Part shown: positions 38,906 through 55,900 of the stretch, piece after piece
Layout: every line of letters begins with the position of its first letter
How positions within the stretch are numbered: the first letter of the stretch is position 1
NCBI GenBank assembly: GCA_020002185.1
Contig: CM034531.1
Span: forward strand, 48,556,715 to 48,620,714
DNA: 64,000 nt
Reading direction: 5' to 3'
DNA from: Paraescarpia echinospica
Taxonomy: Eukaryota > Annelida > Polychaeta > Sabellida > Siboglinidae
Program-made: the position numbers and the translations under genes
The notes under the pieces: generated by a model
What the model saw: the letters and a program-made list of their open reading frames with translations, nothing else
What the model was told of the DNA's origin: nothing
Databases searched by the model: none

Positions 38906-41003
38906 TACATAGTTAATACATGTTTTGTATCTATGTTAGTTTCATTTGTATGACTAGGTCGAAATTATGTTGAAACACGAACTTTCAGCCTTGTTTTGAA
39001 GACCATTTGGCGTGATCGTAGATCACCGGAAACAAGGATGGGCTACACGGGGACATTACTCAACGTCGCGTATTACGGTATGGTGCTTTGCGCGCGAGTA
39101 CTATTTGTATGGCAACTGCCGCGACACCTTGTGGGTAGAACTTTCGCTTCAGTCACCGGTCGATCAGCCAACGACGTCACGGTTGAGCGCGCACGCGGGA
39201 TTGACCCACATACACCGGGTCGGCAGAGGGACGCTTGCTTGTAGCCCTGTAGCGTCGGCGTGTGAGTGTCTGTCACCCGTTGGAGGGTGTTTTGCCTCGG
39301 AGTCATTTCACGTGAGCTCAGTCGTATCACATGGAAGAGTAGGACGAACATCGGCTCGGTCTACAGCGAAAGACAAGGTAAGACTGCACGTGAATATGTG
39401 TGGTATTAGCTATGTACCGTTCACCTGGTTCAGCGCCGTGTCTAGACCGGAGCTCGCAGCACTGCTGGCGGTAGACGTGCATCTGTCCGATGATTGCACT
39501 CAGGCCGCTTAGCTCAGCCTCAACAACACCAGGATTACATCTCAAACAGAGCGAGTCGTCGCAAACATGCATCTAATAACAACAGACTACGGTCGAATGC
39601 TCTTAATATACGAATATACAACTCACGAATATACAACTCTCGTTATTCGGATAACCGGAAATGTGTCATCTCGGAGCATCCGGATAGTGTATTCAGAATC
39701 AGAGTTTACGTATCGGATTGGGTTGGTAGAAGTTGTGTATCCTGGATGTGATCCAGATACAGGCGAGAGCAGGACTCATCAATCATTGATTGTATGTGTA
39801 CTGCGAGTTCGCTTCGCTCTACTGCCCATGCACAATTGGCTTGCACTGATCGGAAATAAATTCGTGCTAAGGTCATTAATGCAGAGAAGTCGTTTGACGG
39901 GAATTCCGTTTAAGGCAACGATTATCAAATGATAAGATACTGAGAAAGCCGTCGCATAGTTTATCGAGTGGTTACAACTGTGTCTTCCAATCACTGCACC
40001 CATTCCTTGTCAGCTGTGACATGTTTGTGTCTATGTCAGGAGCAAGCAGTAACTGTTTGTCAATCCTCAAATCAGAGAGTGAGACTTTAGTACACTGCCC
40101 TTTGAGGTAACGTTCAGCGCGAAATCGAACTATTCAAAGCTTTTTAAATGGGAATATAACATGTTGTGTCGACATATGTAAAAGTGGAATCCTTCTTTTT
40201 TCTTAAGCTTTTAAACAATATTCCTGGCATAGTTTCTTTAACAAAACTGTCACAATTGTATATTTGGTTGATTTGATGTCTTTATAATGATTCTTTATTT
40301 GTTTCATAATACTAGTACGATCTCTTCGACAATACGCAATGGTGTAAAATGGGATTCACTGTGACGCACGGAACACTATAGTGCCAAGTAATAGTTCTCC
40401 AAGTTAACGTTACAACAACATCATACCGCAATGATTAGCCTTTCATATCAATACCCATTTTCACTCCAAAGCTATTCTCTCGGTTTATTTATATATTCAT
40501 ATTTCCTTATCTGCCGATTATTCTAGTTTGTTCTTTATTATACGTTGTCTATATTGATAACCGCTCCATTTTGATTATTATCAGTGCACTTGGATACTCG
40601 GGAAACCTCCGATGTCTTTATCCTAGACACCATTACTACACCTAGTCTATAGTCGTAAATCGTCCATCCGTTGAGAAACAGTTGACGCTATTGTAATCGT
40701 GTGCTGGAGCGTAGGTGTGCCAACAACTCACGCTATTGTTATGCATTTGGCAATGAACATAGTAACATTCCAGTGTCAGTGACTGGGCTGTGTACACGAC
40801 AGCAACCATGAAATAATTATGTTTGAAAAATGGATATGTTAGCTGAATTGCATTAGAGAAGTGGATACGAAGTTTATATTTTGAACGAACATCAGCAAGA
40901 GCGGTGTAGGTAAGATCTGCATCACTGTTGCTGACTGTGTGATCGCAAATCGGAGGACCATATCTGCCACTGGGAACGCCCTCCAGTCATCTGATGCCAG
41001 GAG
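38906..41003. other. Non-coding; includes a CpG-rich stretch
   Basis: No coding domain recognised. 39010-39377 is much richer in CG than its surroundings (see next entry). The rest is AT-rich. Confidence 0.45.
39010..39377 (+). promoter_or_regulatory. Candidate CpG-rich promoter / non-coding first exon
   Basis: Dense CG dinucleotides, an ACGTCAC CRE-like half site near 39173, and an AAGACAAG|GTAAGA donor at 39377/39378. It could supply the 5' UTR exon needed by the acceptor at 49875 of gene 2. This is inference from composition only; the intron would be about 10.5 kb. Confidence 0.2.
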
Positions 41004-41237
<234 letters not shown>

Positions 41238-42461
41238 TTTCCATCGATGCCTTGTACACTTATTCAGGTTACGGTCACATTCTTCTAGACAATCAATACA
41301 GGTACAACCTTGTATGTCTCGGTTTGTTGTTTTGGTAGCATACCTGCTGATCGCCGCGTGATTATCCTTGGCAACACTGCGTCTATATCCATAAATAGCA
41401 GCCTCGTTTCCCCTATCCCGTTTTTCATTGTATTCGTTTCGCTGTATAGCTATATATTCATCGAATGGTTGCGGCTATTAATTAACAGTAAGAAATATAA
41501 TATCGACGATGTACCATCACGCTACAAAAGCACAATAGCAATGACAAGAAAACGTACAGTCAACAACATTCACCAAATTAAAAATCAACAGCAACAAAAA
41601 CAATGACCAGCACCTCTGCAATCACACCAACAACCGTATAACAACAACTGCAGCTGCACGTACACTCACCGCTATAATAACCAACAAACGCCAACAACTT
41701 GCAGCACAACCACCAGCGCAACAATAACCATTTGCGAAGCAGCAACAGTATTGCAACGTTACCCTATATATATATATGACACCAACAGAAGGACATCATT
41801 CGAGATAATGTAGAGCACACTGTTATGCAGGTAATGCATGTTCTAGTTAGACTGTTGCGACATGCACTGTGGGACCTTTGTCCGATATATCATGTTCTGC
41901 AATTAGCAAACGCACCACTGGTCTCGTCGATGCAGATATATATGCAGAGTAACAAACACTCCGGTGTTGACTCGAAGTGCCAAACAAATTCACACATTTG
42001 TGTAGTGGTTGTTGTACCGTCTCTAACATGCTTGCCTTATTGCTCAGACATTGAAAACACTAAATAGGTTAACACGTCTGTTGGCGCAAGTGTCCAACGG
42101 TGTTGTATGAATACGTTATTTAGACATTAATTTCTCAAATATGTTTGTTATCACTAGTTTTACGCGATTGAAGTGGGTAGCCGCGTCAACACCAAAACGT
42201 AGATCGTTTATAATAAATACGTTATTACTTCATCATTAGGGGTGAAAATAAAGATTTTGGAATTTAGCCTTCATTCTTCTCAAATATCGTAAGTGATATT
42301 AAAAAGTATGATGGTCGTTACAATGATTAAAACTGGTTTGAAAATACGAAGTCGTCGTGAGTGAAATGACAAAGTCGTTGTTACCTTAGTGGATATCAAC
42401 ACATGAAAGGTTCGCCACTACATGCATGTATTGCAACCCTGACCGTACTGGCATTTCTTTC
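41238..42461. other. Intergenic, no gene recognised
   Basis: CAA/ACA-rich 41560-41760, then AT-rich. No domain seen. Confidence 0.45.
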
Positions 42462-42735
42462 GCCCCACGTTGCTTCAGTTTTATCAACTGTATAATCTTT
42501 CTGCCGTATCGAAGCTTCGACTATTTATTTCGCCCCACATTGCTTCAGTTTCCTCAACCGTATAACTTAGTGTCTCGCTATAGACGGCGGTGGATGTCTG
42601 TGGTCGACAATATTCGAGCACTAGCTACAGCGTGGCTGAATGATTAACAGTGAAGTCGAAATTATATTCGAATGAGCAGGTATGTTGGAGGTGCAGTGTA
42701 AAGTGCTTTGAGCAGTCCTTATAACCGAACATGAG
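42462..42735 (+). mobile_element. SINE fragment with duplicated body segment
   Basis: CTATAGACGGCGGTGGATG, ACAGCGTGGCTGAATG and GTGTAAAGTGCTTTGAGCAG match the body and tail of the SINE at 51853. The segment CGCCCCACNTTGCTTCAGTT occurs twice (about 42461 and 42530). The tRNA head is missing. Confidence 0.7.
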
Positions 42736-45317
42736 AACTTACCTTTTAACACAAGTCGATAACAATCGACGTCCATTCGTGTGCGTGCGTGTTTGTTGTG
42801 GGAAGCTACTTTTAATTGAAATAAGTTTCATATAGTGCCGTTGATCGAGGTTTTGAAATCACCCCTTACCGTAATGAACACCTAGCGCGTCGATCGAAGT
42901 TAGCGCAAGTGGTGAGATCTTCAAGGTGACAGACATCGCGCCTCTTGGGTAAATGTTGATTACGTCACAATACTGCCTGCGTTGTCTTACGTAACACGTT
43001 TATCGACTTCGTTCAAGTACCATAGGAGTGTCGTGTACACATCGCCGTTTTGATACCTCCTTTTTAGATCAAGTATGCTCAGAAAAATATTATAATTATG
43101 GTTTTGCAAATACTGCATCAATTACTTCAGTTGGCAAACGCTTGACACATCGAATAAGATGACAGAGAACGCGTGCAAATCAATATAACGAAGACCGCTA
43201 CTGTGGTTGAGTAAGGGTGCCAATACTGATGTTTCCACATGACGCAGTTTAGCCAAAGTCTCATTAGACCTTTGGCACCATGCCGTCACATTGTTAGCAA
43301 GGCCACGTTTTATGCTTATGGGCACAGTCAGGAGGACAATGTTATTGTTTCATTCATACATGTATAGTAATAGAGCTGGCACGTATTCACTGCCAGTATT
43401 GGCTACCATTTACGGGCCATTTTTGGCTCCGCTTCATTGATTGTCAGACAGATACTCGCACTGGCACTTTCATCAAATTCATCCTTTGATGTTGCATAGC
43501 GTAGGTTTCTCGTTTACTCTCTGTTGTAATGCATACACACACCTTTCTCAGAGAGAGATCTTCTTCTATCAGGTACGTGACTTTTCCTTCGACCATTTTG
43601 GAAGAAAAAAACAAGAGATAGTAACATCATTGCCAGATACTTTTACCAAAAGGACACTAGTATGGTTGTACGTCGCATATTCGTAACACGGAAGAACGTG
43701 TTCAATGTCAAATGTCTTCTTGACGTAGTGTTTGCATATTAGCCAAAGTTGAAGTATTGAGTTTTCGAAACCTTTGCTCTATGTGTGATGTTGTTTACTT
43801 ACTATTAACGCGTCGTCCGTAATGCCGCTTCCCTACACAAAGCCAAGCTATTCCTCAAATACGTCATATGATATATGATACAACATTTGTCTCCACTTGA
43901 CATCAAACAGTGTGTGCGGCCTGTATTTTGTGCGTGGCCTATATTTGACGCGTTGCACCCGAACAAAAAAACGTATTACATTCATGACTTGTTTACTCAA
44001 ATAACATGTGTTAGTATCTAGCAGCGTAGGTGTACAGCGACATACCCCCTTGTGTATTCTTACTGGAATACTTTATAACATACATTCAAATGTATTCGTA
44101 TCTTGACAAGATTCGTGTTCGAATACTATAATATATAAATGTTATTGTTTCCATGCGAAATTATATGTCTGAATAAATTCCAACCTGCAAAATAATAGTT
44201 TCTGATGCGAACGTCCATGTCGTCATATTGTTATGTCATAAAGGCCACGTTTTATGCTTATGGGTTCAGTCAGGAGGAGGCTATGCACAGTCGCATGGGT
44301 ACATACGCACAGGCGAGTGACTAATAATAGCTAGTGTTATCTTGATGACTTGGCTAACACACTCATTGATCGTATCCTATCAGCTGTTATCATCGACGGA
44401 ATCAGTCATGTAGGTGGATGCATGAAAGGATACAGTATACGCTAAAAGATAGTCACCGCAGGGCAGCCGTGCACAGCATTTTGGTCAGTTAAACCATGAT
44501 GAAATATAGTAGTACGTAATATTGAGAATTTGCTCACCGGAACTAGGTAGCACTATAATTTAATACTGACGAGCTAGTATGTTGTAGGTATTACACAGAT
44601 CCACGTTTTCGCAAAATGAGTCACAAATGAGACGAACGGAAACACGGGTGTAAAAGTGTGTGAGAGTAAATGTATTCGCTGGAATTGTTGGCAGTACCCT
44701 ACACTAGGTGTCTTAGAGTTACCGGGTCAGTTGACTGAGTGTTTCGCCACAATTGCATAGCTGGTTGGGGTGGAAGAGAACGTGTTGCGTGTTTTTTTTA
44801 AGCGAGACTTATGAACAGGTTTTAGAGCAGATGGTACATAAAGCGTAGTATTGCTGACAAATTGGCTTCTGACGATGCCGAATCACCCCAGGAGTGACCA
44901 TGGCACACGATAATGAATCCGATGATGTCAAGTATCAGGTATCTCTAGCAATGTTGGATGTCGTCTGGAAAAAGTGTCATGCTGTTATTAATTTGGCGAC
45001 ATATCAACGAACCTTCACGTCGAATGTACACCAACGGAAGGAATGTCCAAGTACGAATTATGCGGCATATAATATGTTAGTTTTATGGTGGCTGTAGCTG
45101 GTGAAAGTGGTAATACTTACATCAGTGGTACGAGTGAAATGACCCTGTCGACTCGGTGTTTGCAGCAGATACAACAATTGTTAACACATTATAAAACAAT
45201 AGTCCGTTATATTATTATCATTAACGCTATTATATTAGTAACGATAATGGCAATAAAACAGTGATGATCTTAATTACGCTGACGAGGACAACCTAACCAA
45301 CACTCGTTAATAACATG
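42736..45317. other. Intergenic; contains a dispersed direct repeat
   Basis: No gene recognised. 43280-43337 and 44217-44279 share AAGGCCACGTTTTATGCTTA and GTCAGGAGGA, and more weakly the bases before it, so an unidentified repeat is present twice about 940 bp apart. Confidence 0.45.
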
Positions 45318-45610
45318 AGTTAGATCAATACACCAAACGCAACACCAGATGCTCACGTAAACATAATAAACAGTTAGTACAAATCAGGCACTCGACAAAC
45401 ATATTTGGAAACAGCTTTTTCCCAGTCACAATAAAAGAGTGGAATTCTCTACCTCCAAGCATTGTATCAAGTACGTCACTGAATTCATTCCAGATTAGCC
45501 TAGCCCAACATGTAAAAAATTAATCCATAAGAGCCACCATGCGCACTGGCGTGATGTGTCCATAGGACATTTTGCCAGTCAAAATACAGATACAGATACA
45601 TGTATTCATC
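45318..45610 (+). mobile_element. 3' end of a non-LTR retrotransposon
   Basis: The plus strand reads IRHSTNIFGNSFFPVTIKEW, then NSLPPSIVSS and a stop at about 45521. This is the typical C-terminus of jockey/CR1-group LINE proteins (SFFP...WN.LP). It ends in a GATACAGATACAG short-repeat tail. Everything upstream is missing, as in a 5'-truncated insertion. Confidence 0.7.
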
Positions 45611-48070
<2,460 letters not shown>

Positions 48071-49875
48071 ATGCATGAATAACATAATGACTACAAGAAA
48101 ATGAAAATGTATCGACCACTATTGGAGACAGGGGTAGGACAATAAACCAATACAGTAATGAGACGGATGGCTAAAGAACAATAGGACGACCTAAGCAAAT
48201 TGAAGAAGAAATGCATAGGAGGACTACAACATACACACAAGCTGGCGCCAAAGAAACTGGCAGTGTCTCGTTTCTGAACTGAGCATGAAGAGGACCACGT
48301 AAATAAGTACAAGACAGGCAAGTCACTAAGACCGGAATGCGAAAGGATATACATCTTATTCTTAGGACGACCTCAAATCACCGGCAGCAGTGAGTCACAA
48401 CGTCTTCTTTTTCACATTCGTGACTTATTAGCAGTGACTCTTAGACCGTTAGACTGCGATATAATGGCAATTATTACTCACGCCGTAGTCACTGTATCCA
48501 GCCTGTTGAAGCAGCCGTATGCAAGCTTCAAAAGTGGCAACGAGTCTCCAGTAAATTATGCTTAGTAAACGCAGCACATCACATTCATGTGAGGTTTATT
48601 TATTGTCACTTGTGTTTGTTCAACATGTACCACGACGTTGGAAATCATTCCCCTTTGTGGGATTTTGGAGCAACATATTTAGTTGGTTCAGACTGTTCGC
48701 CGTTTGATGTGTGACCGAGGTGGTTCAACTAGTCTTAGGTCGTGTTCACTCATGCATAGTTCCAACGACAGACAACAATGAACTTGATGGTTGAGTAATC
48801 ACGGCTACACAGAAAAGAGGCCATTGTAATTAACTTAGCTTACCATTTTCCTCACTGTGTTTGTTTCTTTCTTAGTTTTTCCTATGTAACTGTGAGGTTT
48901 GATCCTGACGCAAACCACTAAATTAACATACTTCTCCAATATTCCCTCCTCTATCATTGATGGCAACTATTTTCCTTGGGAGTTTGCCCCAGAGAAGGTT
49001 GAAAGGAATTACAATGTACCTTGTAATTCTTTACGATACAATGTCATTACATTGCATGGACGTGATGGGTAAATACACAACGAACCGTGCAAAACATCCA
49101 CATCGACTGATCCCTTTAACTTAATTACATACACCTGTTTTCACGTGCACTTTATTCTTAGAGCGTGCGTTGTGTTTTATGTTCACGGCGTTACCGTCAT
49201 AATTGTCGGTAAAAAGGCTGGCTAACCTCTGTCCTTTGTATTTATTCAGCATTGTGGAAGTACACTAAATTGTTTTGTATCCTGAGCGTCTAACCGATGA
49301 AATGTAAATTAGTTTCAGGCTACTCTTACTGTCATTTTTCCGGTTTGGCACCTCTCTTAAATGGAACATGCTATATGCCGTGCGAGAATACAATGTCACT
49401 CCAAGTGTCCACCATCTCTAGAACTTGAGTTAAGTTCCATTGTTGTACTAATGGAGTCCGGGTCATTGACATTTCCTGTTAAAGTTAGGCACGACTGCTT
49501 TTAGAGGTAAACAGCGGTATCCAAGTATCACATTACAGTATCAATACCTTTGGGATAAATTAGTTCACTCTTGAGCAAGTCTACTGTCTACATGCTTGTG
49601 TTCAGTTACTAATAAAACTGTGAGTGATCTTATGTGAACACATCTGAACGACAGTCTGAATTAGGCCTAAGGTCGTCGGGTCTTTTAAATATATCGGCAC
49701 AATAACGTAGTTAGAACAGTAAACGACACTGATACTGTGTGATGGAAAACAATGCATAGAAGCTACACAAAACAAGCTACATTACTAGTTAACATAATGT
49801 ATTGCTTGTATCACCATAAAACAAATAGACGGTTCTGTATAATTATAATGCTCTATGTTGGTCTTTTTATTTCAG
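48071..49875. other. Upstream of gene 2, no gene recognised
   Basis: AT-rich sequence before the first recognised gene 2 exon. I could not identify a promoter; the pyrimidine tract and CAG just before 49876 look like a 3' splice site, so transcription probably starts farther left. Confidence 0.4.
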
Positions 49876-49964
49876 TGTTGTGGCAGTCACGATGACGAGG
49901 TATCTTGTAAGAGTTCTAGTCCTCCTGGTGGCTTCGACGGTTACCATACACGCCAAGGACCCAA
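49876..49964 (+). CDS. Gene 2 exon: start codon and signal peptide
   Basis: Acceptor TTTTTATTTCAG ends at 49875, so a 5' UTR intron is likely. ATG at 49892-49894 begins MTRYLVRVLVLLVASTVTIH followed by AKDP: a basic start, a hydrophobic core and an IHA cleavage-like site. Donor GTAAGC at 49965, phase 1. There is no other ATG ahead of it in the exon. Confidence 0.75.
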
Positions 49965-52900
49965 GTAAGCATGGTTATTGTTTGCGTTTTATTCCTGTTG
50001 ACTTTACAAACATACTTCATGTTGTGTTTATCAATATACATGGTGTTCCCTGTCTTTGATATTTGAGCCAAGAAAACATTGCGTTAGATATTTCGAAAAT
50101 CGATGGATCCAGTCACACGTGTCTGCTTGGGCCTAATCAGGATGGACACTAGATTGTTAAGTATTCAACGATTTACAGTATAATTGTATTTATATTTCGT
50201 AATAATATTAAAATAATGTCATAATTATACTACTATGATGGCAAGTCGACTTGTTGTTAAGCTTGACGGCATGTCGTTAGCGATGTGTTAATTAATATAG
50301 CTATTTGTTACAATTAGCATTCGCTTACTTTCGTGTCTAGTAAACAGCTAGACTGATGAGGTTATGACCGCCTCTGGGTAATGTCATCAACACGTCCTGT
50401 ACGACCTGTCATATGAGTTTAAATGTGCCTCGTACTATGACAGAGGAGCTGTTTAGTATTCGGTGTTTTTGTAATGTGAACAACTATCGCTTTGGTTTGT
50501 GTCAAGTCTCTCTTTTGTATTTGTCGATGCCAGGAATGTTATCAAGATGCATTGAACCGTTCAAACAAGCAAGTGCATACATATCAACAACAAACGAAGC
50601 ATTTCAGGGCTAAACGCGATAACCGATGATGTTTTCTCTTGGCAAAATTCCATAATTGAGATGTACACACTATTCCCCTTTACTACAAAGCGGACATGAC
50701 CGAAGATGTGCTGCGCTCAAACCTAAGCGAAAAGGGCGTCAGACTTTTGAGTAGACATTGAAAATTTGATGAGAGAGCTGACGAATGACCGAACGTGATG
50801 GGATTAATTATGGGGCCACTGACTGGGATATTAAGATGTCTCTTAGAACACCAGGAACATTTCGGTCGCAGGAACAGTAAGTCATCACGATGAGTCGCAA
50901 TGATTTTGTATTCGAGGGTCTAATATAGTATACGTTTTATTTTACGTTCTGGGAAAGAAATCATGTTTTTTTGTCAAAAACAACAATGTAGGGATATATA
51001 TAATATCGCAGTTTGTCCTGAAACCTGGCATTGCTTAATACATGTGTCAAACATTTCATCCACCGACACAGAATGCACGCGATTGGATGTCGGTCTCGTG
51101 ATCGATGCTTCGGGCAGCATCACGGATAAAATTGAGAACTGGAAAACACTGAAAAACTTTATCATGTCCCTGATTGGCCAACTGGACATCGGACTTGACC
51201 GCGTCAGGGTGGGCGCCATCAAGTTCAGCACGACAGCCTCGGTAGAGTTTCGACTGGACCAGTACTCGAGTAAAGAAGCGCTGAATCAGGCCATCGAAAG
51301 TATGGATTACCTCGGCAGAAAGACGAACACAGCCGACGCACTACGGTAGGAATAGTAAACGTAACAAGATAGCAAAACTGCCGTCAAAATTAAATACAGA
51401 TAAATTGACGTGAACATGAACAACGAAACAATTTGCTAAACGAACAACAGACTATCAATTATTCATCTAAGTCTCTCAAACGTGTGCGCTGTATTCCAAA
51501 TCAAGCTTAACTATTGTCTTAAGCCGAAGTATATCTAAGTACCATTCTTTATAAGGTACTACAGTGTATTCTATTACTCTTCAACCAGTCAACTTAATCA
51601 AACATATTAAGACAACTTGAAGCTGCTCTGTTCACTACACCACCTTTAGATATGTGTATAACTTTCTGTTATGATACCATCACTATAAGTTAATATTAAA
51701 CAAATTCGAACTTTTCAAGTGTAACTGTAGAAGTTTCATATACATGATAAAAATGTGCATGAATGCAAACCTACATGTATGCATACACACATACGTGTAT
51801 ACGTGCACATGCATGTATGCACACGTACATACGTACCCTCATACATACATTCGTGGAGCGCAGTGGCGCAGTGACTAGAGCATCGGACTATCAATTGGCC
51901 GGGTTCGAATCCTGGGCTGCCGAGTCGAACTTTGGGCAGTTTCGTTCACTCTACTTTGCTCCAGTTCACTCAGCTGTATGAATGAGTGCCAGGCTATAGA
52001 CAGTGGTGGATATGTCTGTACAAATAGTCTTCGTGCATTAATTGCAGCGTGGCTGGATGCTTCCCGGAGAAGTCGGGATGGTGCTCGATGAAACTGGTCT
52101 GCCAGGGAGTAAAGTGTAAAGTGCTTTGAGCAGTTCTAACGACTGGATACTGCACTATATAAGAACTGACCTTTACTTTTTTACATTCATGCATATAGAC
52201 ACATGAACGTACATCAATATATTCGCACGGACGGGCTGAGGGGAATTGGCGATATCTTCAGTTCCCTTGTGGCGCTATTTTTTCGCGCTGTCACAGACGG
52301 AACTGTAACATATGTAGGCTGGTGGAGCGAGAGTGAGATATATGGCGATGAAGTTAGCATTGTAAGAGTTGTATTTTTTGGAATATGTTCCCTCTTAGTG
52401 TTAGATCAGTTGAAAAGATTATACAATGCCACCATCATTTAGAAAACTGACGTGTATAACCTTGCTTATCCGCCATAGCTCCCTGGAGGATCCATCCATC
52501 TGTTGACAACTTGAATACTGCTGATCGATTTTGAGATTGACGAAACCTATTGTTTTGATGCGCCTCTGAGCTTGGTTTCCGAGGACTTCGGCGCCATAGA
52601 AGTTACATTATTGTTATTATTGTTATTATTATTATGCCGATATGTACTTAATACGTGATACAAAGGAAATATTACCCCGTTGCATCTATATCTTCCACAA
52701 AGTGGAAATCGTGCCACGCTGTAGCCATATCGTATCACATGCCGATGTCATCCCATATTATCGCTCACGCTGCAGCTTGCTACGGGAGAGCGTGTTCGTC
52801 GCTGCCAACGGCGACAGGCACGGCGTGCCGAACATAGGCATCGTCATCACGGACGGCCAGTCGAACGAGCACCATGAGGACACGATCAACCAGGCGGAGC

Positions 52901-55900
52901 TGACCCGGGCGGCAGGAGTGAGGCTCGTCGCCGTCGGCATTACGGACGAGGTTGATGCCGCCGAACTGCTTGGCATCTCCGGGGACAGGGACCTCGTCGT
53001 CGAGGTGGCCAACTTCGCCGAGCTGTCCAACTACCTGAATAATATCGTCAGTCTGGCGTGTGTCACGCCGCCGCCGTCGGGTAGGTAAAAGCTATGCATG
53101 GTGCCCTATATTTGGGGTAGAATTATATCACACCGCATTTTCACTTACAGGTTGTTGTATATTGCCACGTGCGGGTAAAGATGTTTCACTTATTCCCGTA
53201 CGCTTGTCACGTGCACCTGGACTTCGCCAGAGTGTTAGCTGTAAGTCGCACCAACAACCCTTAAATATGAGAGCGAATTAACATGATTTAACACCTCTGC
53301 CCACATACCAACATTGCATAGCTGGTGTTAATCATCATGTCCTTCGGTTGTAGCGTGCCAGCTCAGAGCAGACATGGTGTTCGTACTGGACGCGTCGTCC
53401 AGCATCACTTGGGCCGATCCGAAGAACTGGAACCCGAGACTGCTCGGCTTCACCAAGTCGATCGTCGACGCCTTCCCCATCGGCTTCAACGACACCCGGG
53501 TCGGGGTTGTTCGCTTCAGCGACAGCGCTAGCGTGCAGATTTATCTCGACCAGTACTACGACGCCGGCCAGATAGGGGTATGATACGCGTTCTTGTGTAT
53601 GCCGACCAATATTCTACACCGCCAAATTTGATGTATGATGTGTTCTTCCACCTTGTTCCCTGTACAGGGGTGAGGTCAGGTATAGTGATGTTGAAGCAAA
53701 CACATATACCTATCTTTGAGGTAGAGTTCTTTTCCACAGCTTCCTCTCAGCAGCCTCCTCTCCCCATCTTTCATCCTCACCCACTTTTCTCATGTCCCTC
53801 CTCACACAGTCCTCGCATAACAGTTGTGGCCCTCCCCTTCTCCCGCGTCCTTGTTGTTGTTCCGTCTCTATTCTCTTTGCAAGTTTGTTTGCATCCACTC
53901 TTGCCAGGTGGCCTGCCCATCTCATCCGGCTTCTCACCAGTCTTCCTGTTAGACTGATGATAAGCTTTCAAATTTATCTCGGCTGCTATTGTTACGCCAC
54001 AAATGTAGAGGCATGATGCAAGTTTAAATAAATCTCGACCACTGCTTGTATGCATATGTGCCGCCAAAGTACAGGTACGACGAACGTTCAGATTGATTGC
54101 TGCTCTAGTTGGCATTATTATAGCATCCATAATGTGACTGTGGGAATGACAGTTGCATTGTTATATATACTGTTGATGTGACGTTCGTCAACTGTGGAAT
54201 GAGGTGGCGCAGTGAATAGAGCTTCTGACTCTCTACCGAGAGAACCCAATGCTGTGGTGTCGAACCTTGCGCAAGTTCGTTCACTCTACGTTGCTCCAGT
54301 TCACGCAGCTGTATGAATGAGTACCTGGCTATAAACAATGGTGGATATTTGAGTATGAACAGTATTCGCAATCCTGATGACTGGATACTGCGCTATATAA
54401 GAACTGACATTTTTACTTTCTGTGATATCTTCAGACGGCAGTTGACCGCATCCAGCATACAGGAGGCGAGACAAACATCGCAGAAGGACTGCGGGTCATG
54501 AGAGAAGACGTATTCAAGGTAGTGTTTGTCTTGTATTTGGAAGTTTGGCACTTTTTATTACATCGGTACTCATATTCCATTTAAAAATTAAATGCGACAC
54601 GTTCTAGTATTACACTTATAGTTCAGTAGCTATTGGTGCAAATACAATGGTTTTATGTCTGCACATTTACGTACGTAAACATGAAAGTAATACAACAATC
54701 AGGTTCATTCGAATACATGCTAGTTGTATTTACTTGTGAAGCGCCGGACTCTCAATCTAGAGATTCCGGGTTCGAATTCCTTTGCTGCCGTTTCGAACCT
54801 TGAGTAAGTTAGTTCACCCTACGTAGTCCCAATTCTGCAAGCTGTATGAACGAGCACTTGGCTATAGCCAGTTATTGATATTTAAGAACAGTTTTCTCGC
54901 GGTAACTGCAGCGTCGGTGAACTCTTCCCAGATAAATCATGGTGGTGTCCATCTGAATGAACGGGTCTGCCACAGAATAAACTGTAAAGCGCTTTGAACA
55001 GTCCTAAGCACTTGCTACCGCGCTATATGGGAACTTATCTTTACTTTCTACCACTTAGCCCTACATACTGCATTGTTTTTTATTTGTCCGATAGGGCTCA
55101 CGTGGCGATCGGTCAAACGTGGCGAACATTGCATTGATTATCACAGACGGTCAAGCGAACAAGGAGATTGGCCGCACTTTGCCCGAAGCGAAGCTGGCCA
55201 AGGAAAGCGGTGTCGAGATATACGCCATTGGCGTCACTTCCGCCGTCGACCTGGCTGAGCTAGGCAAGATCGCGTCACCGCCGAGCAGTAGTCACGTGTT
55301 CAACGTGTCAACCTACGAAACGCTGGGAACGGCGCTCAACTATTTTATTTCCCGGGCTTGCAAATTCACAACCCCGGTCACCACGCCGATGACCCCAGTG
55401 ACGTCACCGCTTACCGCTTCCCCTACCACAAGTCCCCCCGGGACCACCAGCAAAAAGCCTACTACACCTAAGCCCACCACACCAAAACCTACCACACCAA
55501 AACCTACCACACCAAAACCTACCACACCGAAACCCACCACACCTAAGTCCACAACGTCAGATTCAAACACACCAGAAAGGACCACCCAGACACCGTCAAA
55601 GCCGCCAACAACAGCTCGAGATTTGCCGTTTCCGGGTACGCAACTTGTTATTCCTTAGACAGAATAAATCGTATTGGGTGGACTCAGTGGGAGACTCGCC
55701 CAGTGCAACAACAGACATTCTCCTAGCACATACGTGTGATCACGAATATAACAGTATAACGAAAGTACGAACTAGCTAAATTCGTGCGATCACGATTATA
55801 ACAGTATAACGAAAGTACGAACTAGCTAAATTCGTGTGATCACGATTATAACAGTAAAACGAAAGTACGAACTAGCTAAATTCGTGCGATCACGATTATA

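Noticed and set aside
39012..39932. Open frames of 166 and 121 codons
   Set aside because: No domain or codon pattern recognised; the GC-rich composition alone explains the lack of stops.
52203..52442. 79-codon frame with a hydrophobic segment
   Set aside because: It lies inside the gene 2 VWA 1 intron, right after a SINE, with no recognisable domain or splice support.
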